From Rhodospira trueperi (GTDB lineage: Bacteria; Pseudomonadota; Alphaproteobacteria; Rhodospirillales; Rhodospirillaceae), in the NCBI RefSeq assembly GCF_900101965.1, contig NZ_FNAP01000020.1:1-33350 (forward strand): 33,350 nt of DNA, written 5' to 3'. Positions within the stretch are counted from its first letter, which is position 1. Each line of letters opens with the position of its first letter. A program made the translations under genes and the position numbers. Shown piece after piece: positions 7,434-15,923 of this stretch. The notes beneath the pieces are model-generated. The model searched no databases. It saw only the letters and a program-made list of their open reading frames with translations, and was not told the DNA's origin.

Positions 7434-9214
7434 GACGCGGTCCCTCCCTCAACGGAGCGAACCGGTACCGGCCCGCCTGTCCCCGCCGGGCGTGGCGTCA
7501 AGGTGCCGGCGCCGAGATCGTACACCTGATCGGCCATCCGCAGCAGCGACGGCCGGTGCGTCACCAGGACCAGGGTGCACTCGCCCTTCAGCGCCTCCAG
7601 CACCGCCCTCATGTCGGCATCACCGGCGCTATCGATGCCGGTGTTGGCCTCGTCGAACAGCACCACCCGGGGACGCGGCAGCAGGGCGCGGGCCACGGCG
7701 ATGCGCTGGCGGATGCCGCGCGGCAACGTCTCACCCGCACTGTCGCCGACGATGGTGTCGTACCCCATCGGCAGACTGGCGATGATCGGCCCCAGCCCGA
7801 GCGCCTCGGCCTGGACGACGGCCGCCTCGCCCTTGCGGGCGTCGAACATGGTGATGTTGTCCAGGATGGACCCCCGGAACAACTCGCCAAGCTGCGGCAG
7901 ATAGGCGATGTGCCGCTTGAGCCGATGCGGGTCATAGGTATCGAGCGGCACCCCATCCAACAGGATTTGGCCCGTCGCGGGCTTGAGCGCACCGCTCATC
8001 AGCGCGAGCAGGGTGGTCTTGCCGGAACCGTTGTCCCCGGAGATGCCGACGCATTCCCCCGGCGGCACCACGATGTTGAGATCGCGCAGCAGGGGCGGCC
8101 CGCCCTCGGCGAACCCGAACGCCACATCGCGCAGTTCAAGCCGGCCCTCGACGGCCTCGGGTTCGGGAAGACCGGGCTCGCTCTCGGGCTCCATCTCGAA
8201 CACGGCGTGCAGGCGGCGCCGGGCCAGACGCACGGTCTGGAACCGCGTCCAGACGCCCAGCGCGCGCTGGATCGGTTGCAGGGAGCGCCCGGCCAGCAGG
8301 GTGCAGGCGGCCAGCGCGCCGACGCTCATGCCCTCGGCGACCACGATGGCGCTGCCCGCGCCGACGGTGGCGGCCATGGCGGCCTGTGAGAAGAAGGTCC
8401 CCAGCCCCATGGCCGTGGCGCTGGCCCGGGTGACCTCCTGGTTGGCGGCGCCGCTGCTTTCCTGAAGGCGTTCATAGCGGCGCATCATCTGCGCCTCCAT
8501 GGCCATGGCCTTGAGGGTGTGGGCGCCCCCCAGCACCTCGATGATGAAGTTGACGCGCCGGTCGTCCACCGCCATGCGCCGGGCGATGGCGTCGCGCAGG
8601 CGTCCGCCCAGCGCCACCGCGAGGATGGCGAACACCGCCAGCAGCCCCAGCGGCACCAACACCAGCCAGCCGCCCAGCAACCAGATCACACCCAGATAGA
8701 TCAGCGCGAAGGGCAGGTCCAACAGCGACAGCAGGGCCTGCCCGGCGTAGAAATCCTTGACGCTGGACAAGGCGCCCAGGCGTTCCAGATGAACACCGCT
8801 GCCCTCGCGCTCGAAGTCCTGAACCGGCGCCTCCAGAAGACGGCGCAGGGCGGCAACGCCGGTGTTGTGCTCGAAACGGGCGCCGACCCAGCCGGTCATG
8901 TAGGACCGACCCAGCTTCAACAGAGCCTCCAGCACCAGCGCGCCGCCGATGCCGAACACAAGCAGGGCGAAGGTGCTCAGGGCCTCGTTGGGAATGATGC
9001 GGTCGTAGACCTGAAGCAGAACCAGCGGCAGCATCAGCGTCAGCAGGTTCATGAACAGGCTGATGACGACCAGTTCAGGCAGAACCTGGCCCAGGGTGGA
9101 ATAGTGCCGGGGCTTGTCCCGCCGCCGCCGGTGGCCGCGCGAGGCGGGCTGTTGGCGCGGTCGCGCGGGTGGAGCGGCCGTTGTCGTCTGCTGTGCTTCC
9201 ATGGTTCCGGACAT
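7430..9214 (-). CDS. ABC exporter half-transporter, partner of the type I secretion ATPase
   Basis: This 594-residue protein has a basic, Pro/Arg-rich N-terminus, a membrane domain beginning near TLGQVLPELVVISLFMNLL and a nucleotide-binding domain. The P-loop GDNGSGKTT starts at 393, LPRGI (497-501) occupies the place of LSGGQ, the Walker B carboxylate is in LFDEANTGID, and the H-loop is VTHRPS. It lacks the C39-like domain of its neighbour. The 4-bp overlap with the next gene suggests the two make one exporter. Start choice is uncertain: ATG 9214 has GGGAAG very close upstream, while a GTG at 9313 would add 33 residues without a good ribosome-binding site. It is the first gene of the secretion operon. 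A role in exporting the RTX protein is inferred from position. Confidence 0.88.
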   Translation of the reverse strand: MSGTMEAQQTTTAAPPARPRQQPASRGHRRRRDKPRHYSTLGQVLPELVVISLFMNLLTLMLPLVLLQVYDRIIPNEALSTFALLVFGIGGALVLEALLKLGRSYMTGWVGARFEHNTGVAALRRLLEAPVQDFEREGSGVHLERLGALSSVKDFYAGQALLSLLDLPFALIYLGVIWLLGGWLVLVPLGLLAVFAILAVALGGRLRDAIARRMAVDDRRVNFIIEVLGGAHTLKAMAMEAQMMRRYERLQESSGAANQEVTRASATAMGLGTFFSQAAMAATVGAGSAIVVAEGMSVGALAACTLLAGRSLQPIQRALGVWTRFQTVRLARRRLHAVFEMEPESEPGLPEPEAVEGRLELRDVAFGFAEGGPPLLRDLNIVVPPGECVGISGDNGSGKTTLLALMSGALKPATGQILLDGVPLDTYDPHRLKRHIAYLPQLGELFRGSILDNITMFDARKGEAAVVQAEALGLGPIIASLPMGYDTIVGDSAGETLPRGIRQRIAVARALLPRPRVVLFDEANTGIDSAGDADMRAVLEALKGECTLVLVTHRPSLLRMADQVYDLGAGTLTPRPAGTGGPVPVRSVEGGTAS

Positions 9215-9334
9215 CGCTTCCCAGTCGCGTTCGGGCAAGCGCCGCGCCCCCGCCCCCGCCAGATCGCGCGCACGCAAACAATCCCGCTGATTGGCGACGA
9301 TCGACCCTCCCACTGTCGCCGGAAATCGTTAAAA

Positions 9335-9348
9335 CTTGGCAAACCAAG
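9335..9348. promoter_or_regulatory. Short inverted repeat upstream of the secretion operon
   Basis: CTTGG-CAAA-CCAAG is a perfect 5-bp inverted repeat in the AT-rich region between the divergent ABC gene and DUF1848 gene. It could be an operator, but it is short and no promoter elements could be fixed around it. Confidence 0.2.
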
Positions 9349-9562
9349 CAAGGAACCCAAATGAAAGATAAGTGTCCGGAACGTCGTTTCTATTTCCTAT
9401 TGTATATGGAATCCAGGCGGCAATGTCGCCTCCATTGGTGGTGCCATCAGGGTCCGCACCCATGCTATTGCATACATCGCCCAAACGCCGTACAGCGGTA
9501 CCCGCACCCGCACCCCGATCCGTCCGTGACTGGCCCACCCCTTCGTTACATCGAGCGATATC

Positions 9563-10498
9563 TTGATCGTCTCCGCCAGCTACCGCACCGACATTCCGGC
9601 CTTCTATGCCCGCTGGTTCCTGGAGCGGTTGGCGGCGGGGGAGGCGTGGGTGGTCAATCCCTACGGCGGGCCGCCGTCGCGGGTGTCGCTGGCCCCGGGG
9701 GCGGTGGACGGCTGGGTGTTCTGGACCCGCAACCCGCTGCCGTTCATGGGGGCGCTTCAGGCCGTGGCGGATTGGGGCGAGCCCTTCGTCATGCAGATGA
9801 CGGTGCTCGGCTATCCCCGGGCGCTGGACGTCTCCGTCATCCCGCCCGAACGAGCACTCGCCGCCATGCGCGAAGTGCGCGACCGGTACGGCCCGAAGGC
9901 CGTGGTCTGGCGCCACGACCCCATCGTCTTCAGCGACCTGACGCCGGCCGCGTGGCACCGCGAAACCTTCGCCCGCCACGCCCGGGCGCTGCGCGGCGTG
10001 GTGGACGAGGTGGTGGTGTCGGTGATGCAGGTGTACGCGAAAAGCCGCCGCACCCTGGACCAGCGGGCGGCGCGGCACGGCTTCGCGTGGCGCGACCCGC
10101 CGGACGACGAGAAGCGGGCGCTGCTCGACGATCTGGCCTCCATCGCGGCCGGGGAGGGGCTGCGGTTCTCGCTGTGCGGACAGGAGGGCCTGCGCGCCGG
10201 CCTGCCGGGAGTGGAGGCGGCGGCCTGCATCGACGCGGCGCGGCTGTCGGCGATCGCCGGCCGGCCCATCGCCGCGCGGCCCAAGCCGCACCGGACGTGC
10301 GCCTGCGCCGAAAGCCGCGACATCGGCGCCTATGACACTTGCCCGCACGGCTGCGCCTACTGCTATGCCGTGCGCAACCAGGACCTCGCCAAGCGGCGCC
10401 ACGCCGAGCACGACCCGGCGGCGCCGTTCCTGGACCGGAGGACACAGCCGCCGCTCCCGCCCGCGCCCGAGACGGAGACCCAAGGGCGCCTGTTGTAA
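9563..10498 (+). CDS. DUF1848 family protein with C-terminal Cys cluster
   Basis: This is a 311-residue member of the DUF1848 family. The start is put at TTG 9563 because family members begin with a sequence like MIVSASYRTDIPAFY; no strong ribosome-binding site precedes it. Conserved segments visible are WVFWTRNP, the FVMQMTVLGYP strand and VWRHDPI. Cysteines at about 246, 248, 260, 264 and 267 lie in CACAES and TCPHGCAYCYA. The last resembles the CxxxCxxC iron-sulfur motif of radical-SAM enzymes but sits at the C-terminus. The biochemical function is not known to me; an iron-sulfur enzyme acting on SAM or nucleic acid is a guess. The gene stands alone, divergent from the secretion operon. 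Confidence 0.88.
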   Translation: MIVSASYRTDIPAFYARWFLERLAAGEAWVVNPYGGPPSRVSLAPGAVDGWVFWTRNPLPFMGALQAVADWGEPFVMQMTVLGYPRALDVSVIPPERALAAMREVRDRYGPKAVVWRHDPIVFSDLTPAAWHRETFARHARALRGVVDEVVVSVMQVYAKSRRTLDQRAARHGFAWRDPPDDEKRALLDDLASIAAGEGLRFSLCGQEGLRAGLPGVEAAACIDAARLSAIAGRPIAARPKPHRTCACAESRDIGAYDTCPHGCAYCYAVRNQDLAKRRHAEHDPAAPFLDRRTQPPLPPAPETETQGRLL

Positions 10499-11161
10499 GC
10501 CGGGCCTGTATTCAGGTCAGCCCTGGGGGCATCGCATGACCTCTGTACGGGCCGCGTGTCGCGCTTGGCGTATGATCCGATCCTTCAAGGACAAGCGATC
10601 GGCCGCGTTCGCCCGGGGCCATCCGGTCCCGGCGTTTCAGTCGGTCGCTCACCAGGTCATACGAAGTCGGTTTAATCCGTTCCGGTTCGGTGAGCGCTGG
10701 CCGTCTCCTCCCCCCTTCGGAGGAGGTTGGGAGGGGGGCGGAGCGCCGGGCGCGGGGCCGGTACCGACCTGACAGTTCGACATTAGTACAAATGGTCCGT
10801 CGCGGAATGGGGGGTGGCGGCATGGATCCGTTCGGACGGAGGTGGTTTGCATACTGGACCTTTGCATGGCAGGCATGACGAGCCATCGCTGGATCGCATA
10901 TCGGGTGCGTCCCATGTTTTCGACGACGGGACCTTATCGACGTCTCCCGTCGTCGTTGGGCAGGCCGCGACGGAACCGACTCCCTTCGGACGTCCGTTTT
11001 GTCAGACGAAACTGCCGGATCATCAAATGCTTAAGGCCACATCACACAGACACGTCAGGGCCAAGCGTCGGGTCCAATTTCACGTGAACGGCTCGATTTA
11101 ACGGCCGGAGACAGGCCCGGGAGGACCGTCCGCCAGCAACCGGAAATGACTGGATTCAGAC
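10499..11161. other. Gene-free stretch with repeats
   Basis: No frame in these 660 bp shows coding bias with a ribosome-binding site. It holds an outer inverted repeat GCTCACC/GGTGAGC around 10648-10695, a sequence resembling 30508-30546 (10653-10690), and the CTCCTCC/GGAGGAG hairpin at 10705-10725 followed by a G-run. The remainder, to 11161, shows nothing I can name. Confidence 0.5.
10705..10745. repeat. G/C-run hairpin repeat, second example
   Basis: CTCCTCC (10705-10711) pairs with GGAGGAG (10719-10725) and is followed by GTTGGGAGGGGGG. The same layout, hairpin then GTTGGG plus G-run, occurs inside ccoI on the minus strand (19121-19166) and, less clearly, at 880-925. It may terminate transcription after the DUF1848 gene. 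Confidence 0.5.
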
Positions 11162-11407
11162 ATGATTGCGCTTTTGGATTGCATCGCGTTGAGCGGCGCC
11201 ATATCGGAAGAAGTGGTCGCCATCGCCATGCACGAAAACCTCCCGCCGATCCTGGCCGCCGCCCTTGCCCATCACACCCTCACACAGCCGACGGGCACGG
11301 TGGTCATTCGGGAAATGATCCTGGATGAGTACGGCCGCGCCACCGCCAAGGGAGACCTCGCGTACGCGGACCGGCTCGCCGCCCTGTTCGCCGAGGCGGA
11401 CGAGTAG
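11162..11407 (+). CDS. Small hypothetical protein, 81 residues
   Basis: The 81-residue product is predominantly helical with balanced charge: a hydrophobic N-terminal stretch (MIALLDCIALSG), then EEVVAIAMHENLPPILAAAL, and an acidic C-terminus. It has normal GC3-rich codon use. I do not recognise the family. It is too short and insufficiently hydrophobic for a clear membrane protein. Only a weak purine stretch precedes the ATG. It is convergent with the peptide-transporter ATPase gene downstream. Confidence 0.6.
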   Translation: MIALLDCIALSGAISEEVVAIAMHENLPPILAAALAHHTLTQPTGTVVIREMILDEYGRATAKGDLAYADRLAALFAEADE

Positions 11408-11465
11408 GGCGAACCGCATGGCATTGGGCCGGCAGCATCGGTCCAATGTCATGCGGGGTGCGGCC

Positions 11466-12488
11466 CTACCCCCGCCCCTCCTCCACCGCGTGGCAGGCGA
11501 CCAACGCGCCGTCGTCCTGGGGCAGCGCCTTCGGCACCTCGGCCGAGCAGCGGGTGTTGGCCAGCGGACAGCGGTCATGGAACACGCACCCCGACGGCAG
11601 GTTCATGGCCGACGGCACCTCGCCGGGCAGGCCGGGCGGCTGCATCTCCTCGGTCGAGACGCGCGGAATGGCGGACAGCAGGATCCGCGTGTAGGGGTGG
11701 CGTGGGCGCGCGAACAGCGTCGCCGTCTCCGCCAGCTCGCACAGCGTGCCGAGATACATCACCCCCACGCGGCTGCCGAAATGGCGCACGACGGACAGGT
11801 CATGGGTGATGAACAGATAGGTCAGGTCGTGTTTCTCGCGCGTGTCCATCATCACGTTGAGGACCTGCGCCTGAATGGACACGTCCAGGGCCGAAATCGG
11901 CTCGTCGGCGACCACCAAATCCGGATCGACCATCATCGCCCGGGCAATCGAAATGCGCTGGCGCTGGCCGCCGGAGAACTCGTGCGGATAGCGCTGGCCC
12001 CAGCCGGGATCGTTGCCGACCGAGACCATCACCCGCTCGACCCGCTCCTTGACCTCGGCATCCGACAACGCGGGAAAGTGGAAGCGCACTGGTTCCTCCA
12101 GCGTCTGCTGGACGGTGCGGCGCGGGTTCAGCGACGCATAGGGGTTCTGAAAGATCATCTGCATGCGGCGATGAAACGGCCTGCGCGCCTTGTGCCTGAG
12201 CGCATCGATCCGCGTGCCGTCGAAGTGGATTTCGCCCTCGGTGGGGTCCAGCAGGCCCATGATGACCCGCGCCAGGGTGGACTTGCCACACCCGGACTCG
12301 CCCACCAGACAGAACGCCTCGCCGCGCCGGACGGCGATGGAGACATCGTTGAGCGCCTTCACCATCGGCCGTTCGCGTTGCAGGAAGTGCCCGCCCAGGT
12401 CGAAGTGCTTGACGATGCCCCGCGCCTCCACCAGCGGGGGGGCGGTCGCCGTGTCGGGCGTCGGTGTCGTTGCCGCGTGTCCCATCAT
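11466..12488 (-). CDS. dppF: Oligopeptide/dipeptide ABC transporter ATPase (DppF/OppF type)
   Basis: This 340-residue ATPase powers an inner-membrane peptide importer. Motifs in order are the P-loop GESGCGKST, Q-loop IFQNPYASLNPR, signature FSGGQRQR, Walker B VVADEPISALD and switch THD. The C-terminal oligopeptide-transporter extension has HPYTRILLSAIP and the Cys-containing GCVFHDRCPLANTRC. The first codon overlaps the stop of the upstream ATPase gene (ATGA), so the two are coupled, as usual for Dpp/Opp pairs. No permease or binding-protein gene is in the neighbourhood, so the substrate is unknown. Other members of the family carry nickel or glutathione, so peptide is only the default. Confidence 0.9.
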   Translation of the reverse strand: MMGHAATTPTPDTATAPPLVEARGIVKHFDLGGHFLQRERPMVKALNDVSIAVRRGEAFCLVGESGCGKSTLARVIMGLLDPTEGEIHFDGTRIDALRHKARRPFHRRMQMIFQNPYASLNPRRTVQQTLEEPVRFHFPALSDAEVKERVERVMVSVGNDPGWGQRYPHEFSGGQRQRISIARAMMVDPDLVVADEPISALDVSIQAQVLNVMMDTREKHDLTYLFITHDLSVVRHFGSRVGVMYLGTLCELAETATLFARPRHPYTRILLSAIPRVSTEEMQPPGLPGEVPSAMNLPSGCVFHDRCPLANTRCSAEVPKALPQDDGALVACHAVEEGRG

Positions 12489-13465
12489 GCCGCCGCCCCC
12501 GCGATCAAGTCATCGGCCCGCACGCACCGCACCCGGTGTCCGTCGAAATCGTCCAGCGGCGGCACGGCGGCGCGGCAGCGGTCCTGGACGAAGTCGCAGC
12601 GCGGATGGAACGCGCAGCCCTCGGGGATGGCGTTCAGCGACGGCATGCCACCCCGGATCTGGTTCAGCCGCGCGCCCGGCGTGCCCTCGCCCGGCAGCGC
12701 CGCCAAAAGGCCCCGGGTGTAGGGATGCACCGGGTCATGAACGACGCGCGCGGTCTGCCCGGTCTCCACCACCCGGCCAGCATACAGCACCACCACCCTT
12801 TGCGTGACCTGCGAGACCACGGCGAGGTCGTGGGTGATCAGGATCAGCCCCACCCCGTGGGTTTTGCACAGGGCCAGCATCAGGCTCATGATTTCCGCCT
12901 GGATGGTGACGTCCAGCGCCGTGGTGGGTTCGTCGGCAATGATCAGCGCCGGCTCGGTCAACAGCGCGATGGCGATCACCACGCGCTGGCGCATACCGCC
13001 GGAGAGTTCGTGCGGATACGAGGCCATGCGGTTTTCCGGCGAGGGAATCTTGACCTCGCCCAGGCGGGCGATGGCGATGCGCTTCGCCTCGGCGTCGGAG
13101 ATGTCACGGTGGGCCTTCAGGGTCTCGACCATCTGCGTGCCGATGGTCAGAACCGGGTTCAGCGTCATCATCGGATCCTGAAAGATCATGCTGATCCGGT
13201 TGCCGCGCACCGACCGCATCTGCTGGCGGTTCAGCTTGGTCAGGTCCCGACCCTCGAAGGTGATGGAGCCCCCGCCGATCCGCCCCGGGCGGCTGAGCAG
13301 GTTCAGAATGGCGAACGCGGCCACGGACTTGCCGGCGCCGGATTCGCCGACAATGCCCAGGCGCTCGCCCTTGTCCACGGTGAAGCTGACGGAATCGACC
13401 GCCGTCAGGGTGCCGTGCCGGGTGGGGAACTCGACCACCAGATCACGCACGTCCAGCAGAGGCAT
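12485..13465 (-). CDS. dppD: Oligopeptide/dipeptide ABC transporter ATPase (DppD/OppD type)
   Basis: The 326-residue partner ATPase has P-loop GESGAGKSV, Q-loop IFQDPMMTLNP, signature LSGGMRQR, Walker B IIADEPTTALD and switch THD. Its C-terminal extension includes HPYTRGLLAALPG and the Cys motif GCAFHPRCDFVQDRC. An AAGGA sequence lies about 9 nt before the ATG. It is first in a two-gene unit with the DppF-type gene. The unit lacks DppB/DppC permeases and a binding protein; the flanking gene upstream is a divergent DUF4336 gene, so the operon really does contain only ATPases. Confidence 0.9.
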   Translation of the reverse strand: MPLLDVRDLVVEFPTRHGTLTAVDSVSFTVDKGERLGIVGESGAGKSVAAFAILNLLSRPGRIGGGSITFEGRDLTKLNRQQMRSVRGNRISMIFQDPMMTLNPVLTIGTQMVETLKAHRDISDAEAKRIAIARLGEVKIPSPENRMASYPHELSGGMRQRVVIAIALLTEPALIIADEPTTALDVTIQAEIMSLMLALCKTHGVGLILITHDLAVVSQVTQRVVVLYAGRVVETGQTARVVHDPVHPYTRGLLAALPGEGTPGARLNQIRGGMPSLNAIPEGCAFHPRCDFVQDRCRAAVPPLDDFDGHRVRCVRADDLIAGAAA

Positions 13466-13527
13466 TCAGGAAAGTCCTTCGTGGTTTCGGCCGGAAAGTG
13501 GCCCCGGACCGTGCCCGGGATCTCTTT

Positions 13528-13576
13528 GGATATTGGGTCGCCACGCTCCCCCAGAACCTCGCGGAATGCAATATCC
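13528..13576. promoter_or_regulatory. Inverted repeat between divergent dppD and DUF4336 genes
   Basis: GGATATTG (13528-13535) and CAATATCC (13569-13576) form a perfect 8-bp inverted repeat separated by 33 bp, in the 212-bp region from which the two genes diverge. It is a candidate operator pair; no regulator gene is adjacent. Confidence 0.3.
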
Positions 13577-13677
13577 TGATTCGCGGGACCAGATCCGTTC
13601 GCCGCTCGACCCCCGATGCGCCAGCCGTTACCGTTCCGATGCTGTGAGGCAGTCGCCCAAAAAAGGAGAAAACGCAC

Positions 13678-14379
13678 ATGGTTCTGGAGCCAATCGACCG
13701 CGACATCTGGATGGTGGACGGCTCCATCGTCAGCTTCTACGGGCTCCCCTATCCCACCCGCGCCGTCATCGTGCGGTTGCCGGACGGCGGGCTGTGGGTG
13801 TGGTCGCCGGTGGCGCTGACCGATCCGCTGCGGGCCGCTCTACAGGACCGGGGGCCGGTGACCCACCTCGTCAGCCCCAACGCGCTGCACCACCTGTGGC
13901 TGGCCGACTGGACGGCGGCATGGCCGCAGGCCACGCTCTGGGGTCCGCAATCGTTGATCCGCAAGCGCCCCGACCTGACCTTCGCCCCGGCCCTGGAGGA
14001 CGCACCGCCGCCGGCCTGGGCCGACATCATCGATCAGGTCTGGCTGCGCGCCTCCCCACTGCTGGACGAGATCGTCTTTTTTCACCGGCCCTCGCGCACC
14101 GCGCTGATCACCGACTACTCCCAGGCCTTCACCGAGTCGTTCCTTGAGGCACACTGGAAGCCCTGGCAACGCTGGCTCATCCGTCTGGCGCGGATGACCG
14201 AGGGCCATGGTCGCGCGCCCCTCGAACTGCGCCTGACCACGCTGAACCGGCGGCGCGCGCGCGACAGCATCCGCCGCGTTCTCGACTGGAACCCGGAGCG
14301 CGTCGTGCGCGCGCACGGTACCTGTCCGATGCGAGATGGCCGCGCCGACCTGGAGCGCGCGTTCGCGTGGGTTCTGTAA
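13678..14379 (+). CDS. DUF4336 family protein (metallo-beta-lactamase-like)
   Basis: This 233-residue protein belongs to DUF4336, recognisable from the start EPIDRDIWMVDG, the conserved YPTRAVIVRLPDGGLWVWSP and SPNALHHLWL. Family members have a metallo-beta-lactamase-like fold, and the His pair in NALHHLW would correspond to the usual metal-binding loop, but activity is not established. AAGGAG lies about 10 nt before the ATG. No signal peptide is visible. The gene diverges from the peptide ATPases and converges on the amidase, so it stands alone. Confidence 0.85.
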   Translation: MVLEPIDRDIWMVDGSIVSFYGLPYPTRAVIVRLPDGGLWVWSPVALTDPLRAALQDRGPVTHLVSPNALHHLWLADWTAAWPQATLWGPQSLIRKRPDLTFAPALEDAPPPAWADIIDQVWLRASPLLDEIVFFHRPSRTALITDYSQAFTESFLEAHWKPWQRWLIRLARMTEGHGRAPLELRLTTLNRRRARDSIRRVLDWNPERVVRAHGTCPMRDGRADLERAFAWVL

Positions 14380-14398
14380 CGCCCCGACCCTCTGCTTT

Positions 14399-14421
14399 GG
14401 GTTGCTCAGGTCAGCAAACCC
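14399..14421. terminator. Hairpin between convergent DUF4336 and amidase genes
   Basis: GGGTTGCT (14399-14406) can pair with AGCAAACCC (14413-14421) with one bulge. The hairpin overlaps the amidase stop codon and lies 20 bp past the DUF4336 stop, so it could end transcription from both sides. It lacks a T-run. Confidence 0.35.
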
Positions 14422-15844
14422 CAACCATGCGGGGCGTCACGATCCCCGCCGCTCTCCCCAACAGCCCCTCCAGCAGCGCCGCGAAGGAGACCAGCGCCGC
14501 CTCGGCACGCGGCGGGGCCATCAACTGCAGCCCCACCGGCAGCCCGGCCGCCGTGGTGCCGCACGGAATCGAGATCACCGGACATCCGGTCAGGGTCAGG
14601 GTGTAGGTGATGCCCAGCCAGTCCACGTAAGTGTCGAGCGCATGGTCGCCAACGGCCTTGACGTACCGCTGTTCGACGGGAAACGGCGGCACCATTGTGG
14701 TCGGGCAGGCGAGCAGGTCATGGGTTTCGAAGAACGCGGCCACGCGCGCCGACAGCGCCGCGCGCCCGCGCTTCGCCGTCGAGAGGGTGCCCTGGGTCTG
14801 GGCCATGCCTCGCTCGATGTTCCACACCACCTCCGGCTTCAGGCGGTCGCGGTGGGGCTCCAACAGCGGACCCAGGGTGGTGACGAAGGCCTCTGCCCGC
14901 AGGGCGTGGAACATCTCCGGGGCTCTCGAAAAATCGGGGCAGGCGTCGTCGACCGCCACCCCCGCGTCCTCGTACCGGCGCACGGCGGCGGCGCAGACGG
15001 CGACGATCTCCGGGTCCACGGGCCACAGCCCCAGGTCGGGGCTCCAGCCGACGCGGCGCGGCGCCTGGGGACGTTCGGCGGCGGCGAGGAACGCCGTCTC
15101 CGGCGCCGGCAGCGCCAGCGGATCGGTCGGTGCCGCGCCGGCCATGGCATCCAGCAACAGGGCGCAGTCGGCCACGTCGCGGGCCATGGGACCTCCGACC
15201 GCCAGCGGGTCCCACGGATCGGCGGTGGGGCCACGCGCCACCCGGCCGGGGCTGGGCCGCAGCCCGACCACCCCACAGAACGCCGCCGGAATGCGCAGCG
15301 AGCCGCCCATGTCGGACCCGGTCGCCAGCCACGCCATGCCGGTGGCCAGCGCCACCGCCGACCCGCCGGATGAGCCGCCACAGGTCAGGCGTGTGTCATG
15401 CGGATTCCGCGTTGCCCCGAAGACCTCGTTGAAGGTGTTGCCGCCGGCCGCCCATTCCGGCGTGTTGGTCTTGCCCAGGATCACGCCGCCGCGCCGTTCC
15501 AGCGTTTCGACCAGCACATCGGAGCGATCCGGCACATGGTCGGCGAACAGCGACGAGCCGTAGGTGGTCCGCACCCCGGCGACGTCCGTCATGTCCTTGA
15601 TGAGCACCGGCAGCCCGGCCAGCCAGCCCGGCCCGGCCACGTCCATACCGGCCGGATCGTCCAAGAGCCGGCGGGCGGCGGCACGGGCGCGGTCCTCGCA
15701 CAGCGTCGGAACGGCCTTCACGGCGCCATCGACGGCCGCGTGGCGGGCCATCGCGGAGTCGATCACCTCCGGCGGCGACACCTCGCCACGCTTCAGCAGG
15801 GTCACCACCTGCCGCGCGGACAGACGGATGAGATCGTCGGACAT
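14411..15844 (-). CDS. Amidase (amidase signature family)
   Basis: The 477-residue protein hydrolyses an amide bond with the Ser-cisSer-Lys triad of the amidase signature family. The triad appears as Lys83 (in LIKDM), a cis-Ser in GGSSGGS (about 158-159) and the nucleophile Ser182 in GSDMGGS. The glycine-rich signature and length fit stand-alone amidases rather than GatA, and no gatB/gatC is nearby. ATG 15844 is selected because GGAGG lies 5 nt before it; a TTG at 15862 is less likely. The substrate is unknown. It lies 80 bp downstream of the alpha/beta hydrolase on the same strand and may be cotranscribed with it. Confidence 0.9.
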   Translation of the reverse strand: MSDDLIRLSARQVVTLLKRGEVSPPEVIDSAMARHAAVDGAVKAVPTLCEDRARAAARRLLDDPAGMDVAGPGWLAGLPVLIKDMTDVAGVRTTYGSSLFADHVPDRSDVLVETLERRGGVILGKTNTPEWAAGGNTFNEVFGATRNPHDTRLTCGGSSGGSAVALATGMAWLATGSDMGGSLRIPAAFCGVVGLRPSPGRVARGPTADPWDPLAVGGPMARDVADCALLLDAMAGAAPTDPLALPAPETAFLAAAERPQAPRRVGWSPDLGLWPVDPEIVAVCAAAVRRYEDAGVAVDDACPDFSRAPEMFHALRAEAFVTTLGPLLEPHRDRLKPEVVWNIERGMAQTQGTLSTAKRGRAALSARVAAFFETHDLLACPTTMVPPFPVEQRYVKAVGDHALDTYVDWLGITYTLTLTGCPVISIPCGTTAAGLPVGLQLMAPPRAEAALVSFAALLEGLLGRAAGIVTPRMVGVC

Positions 15845-15923
15845 GAGAGCCTCCGGGGCCAAGCGAGCACGCAGCCCGCATCGTGCCGCACCCTTCGGCC
15901 CCTGTCACCACCGGCCCCTCCGG

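Noticed and set aside
4911-7529. Plus-strand 872-residue open frame
   Set aside because: It is antisense to the ABC exporter and HlyD genes, rich in His, Gln and Arg, and matches no family.
14336-15373. Plus-strand 345-residue frame
   Set aside because: It is antisense to the amidase gene, with shuffled Arg/Gly/His-rich composition.
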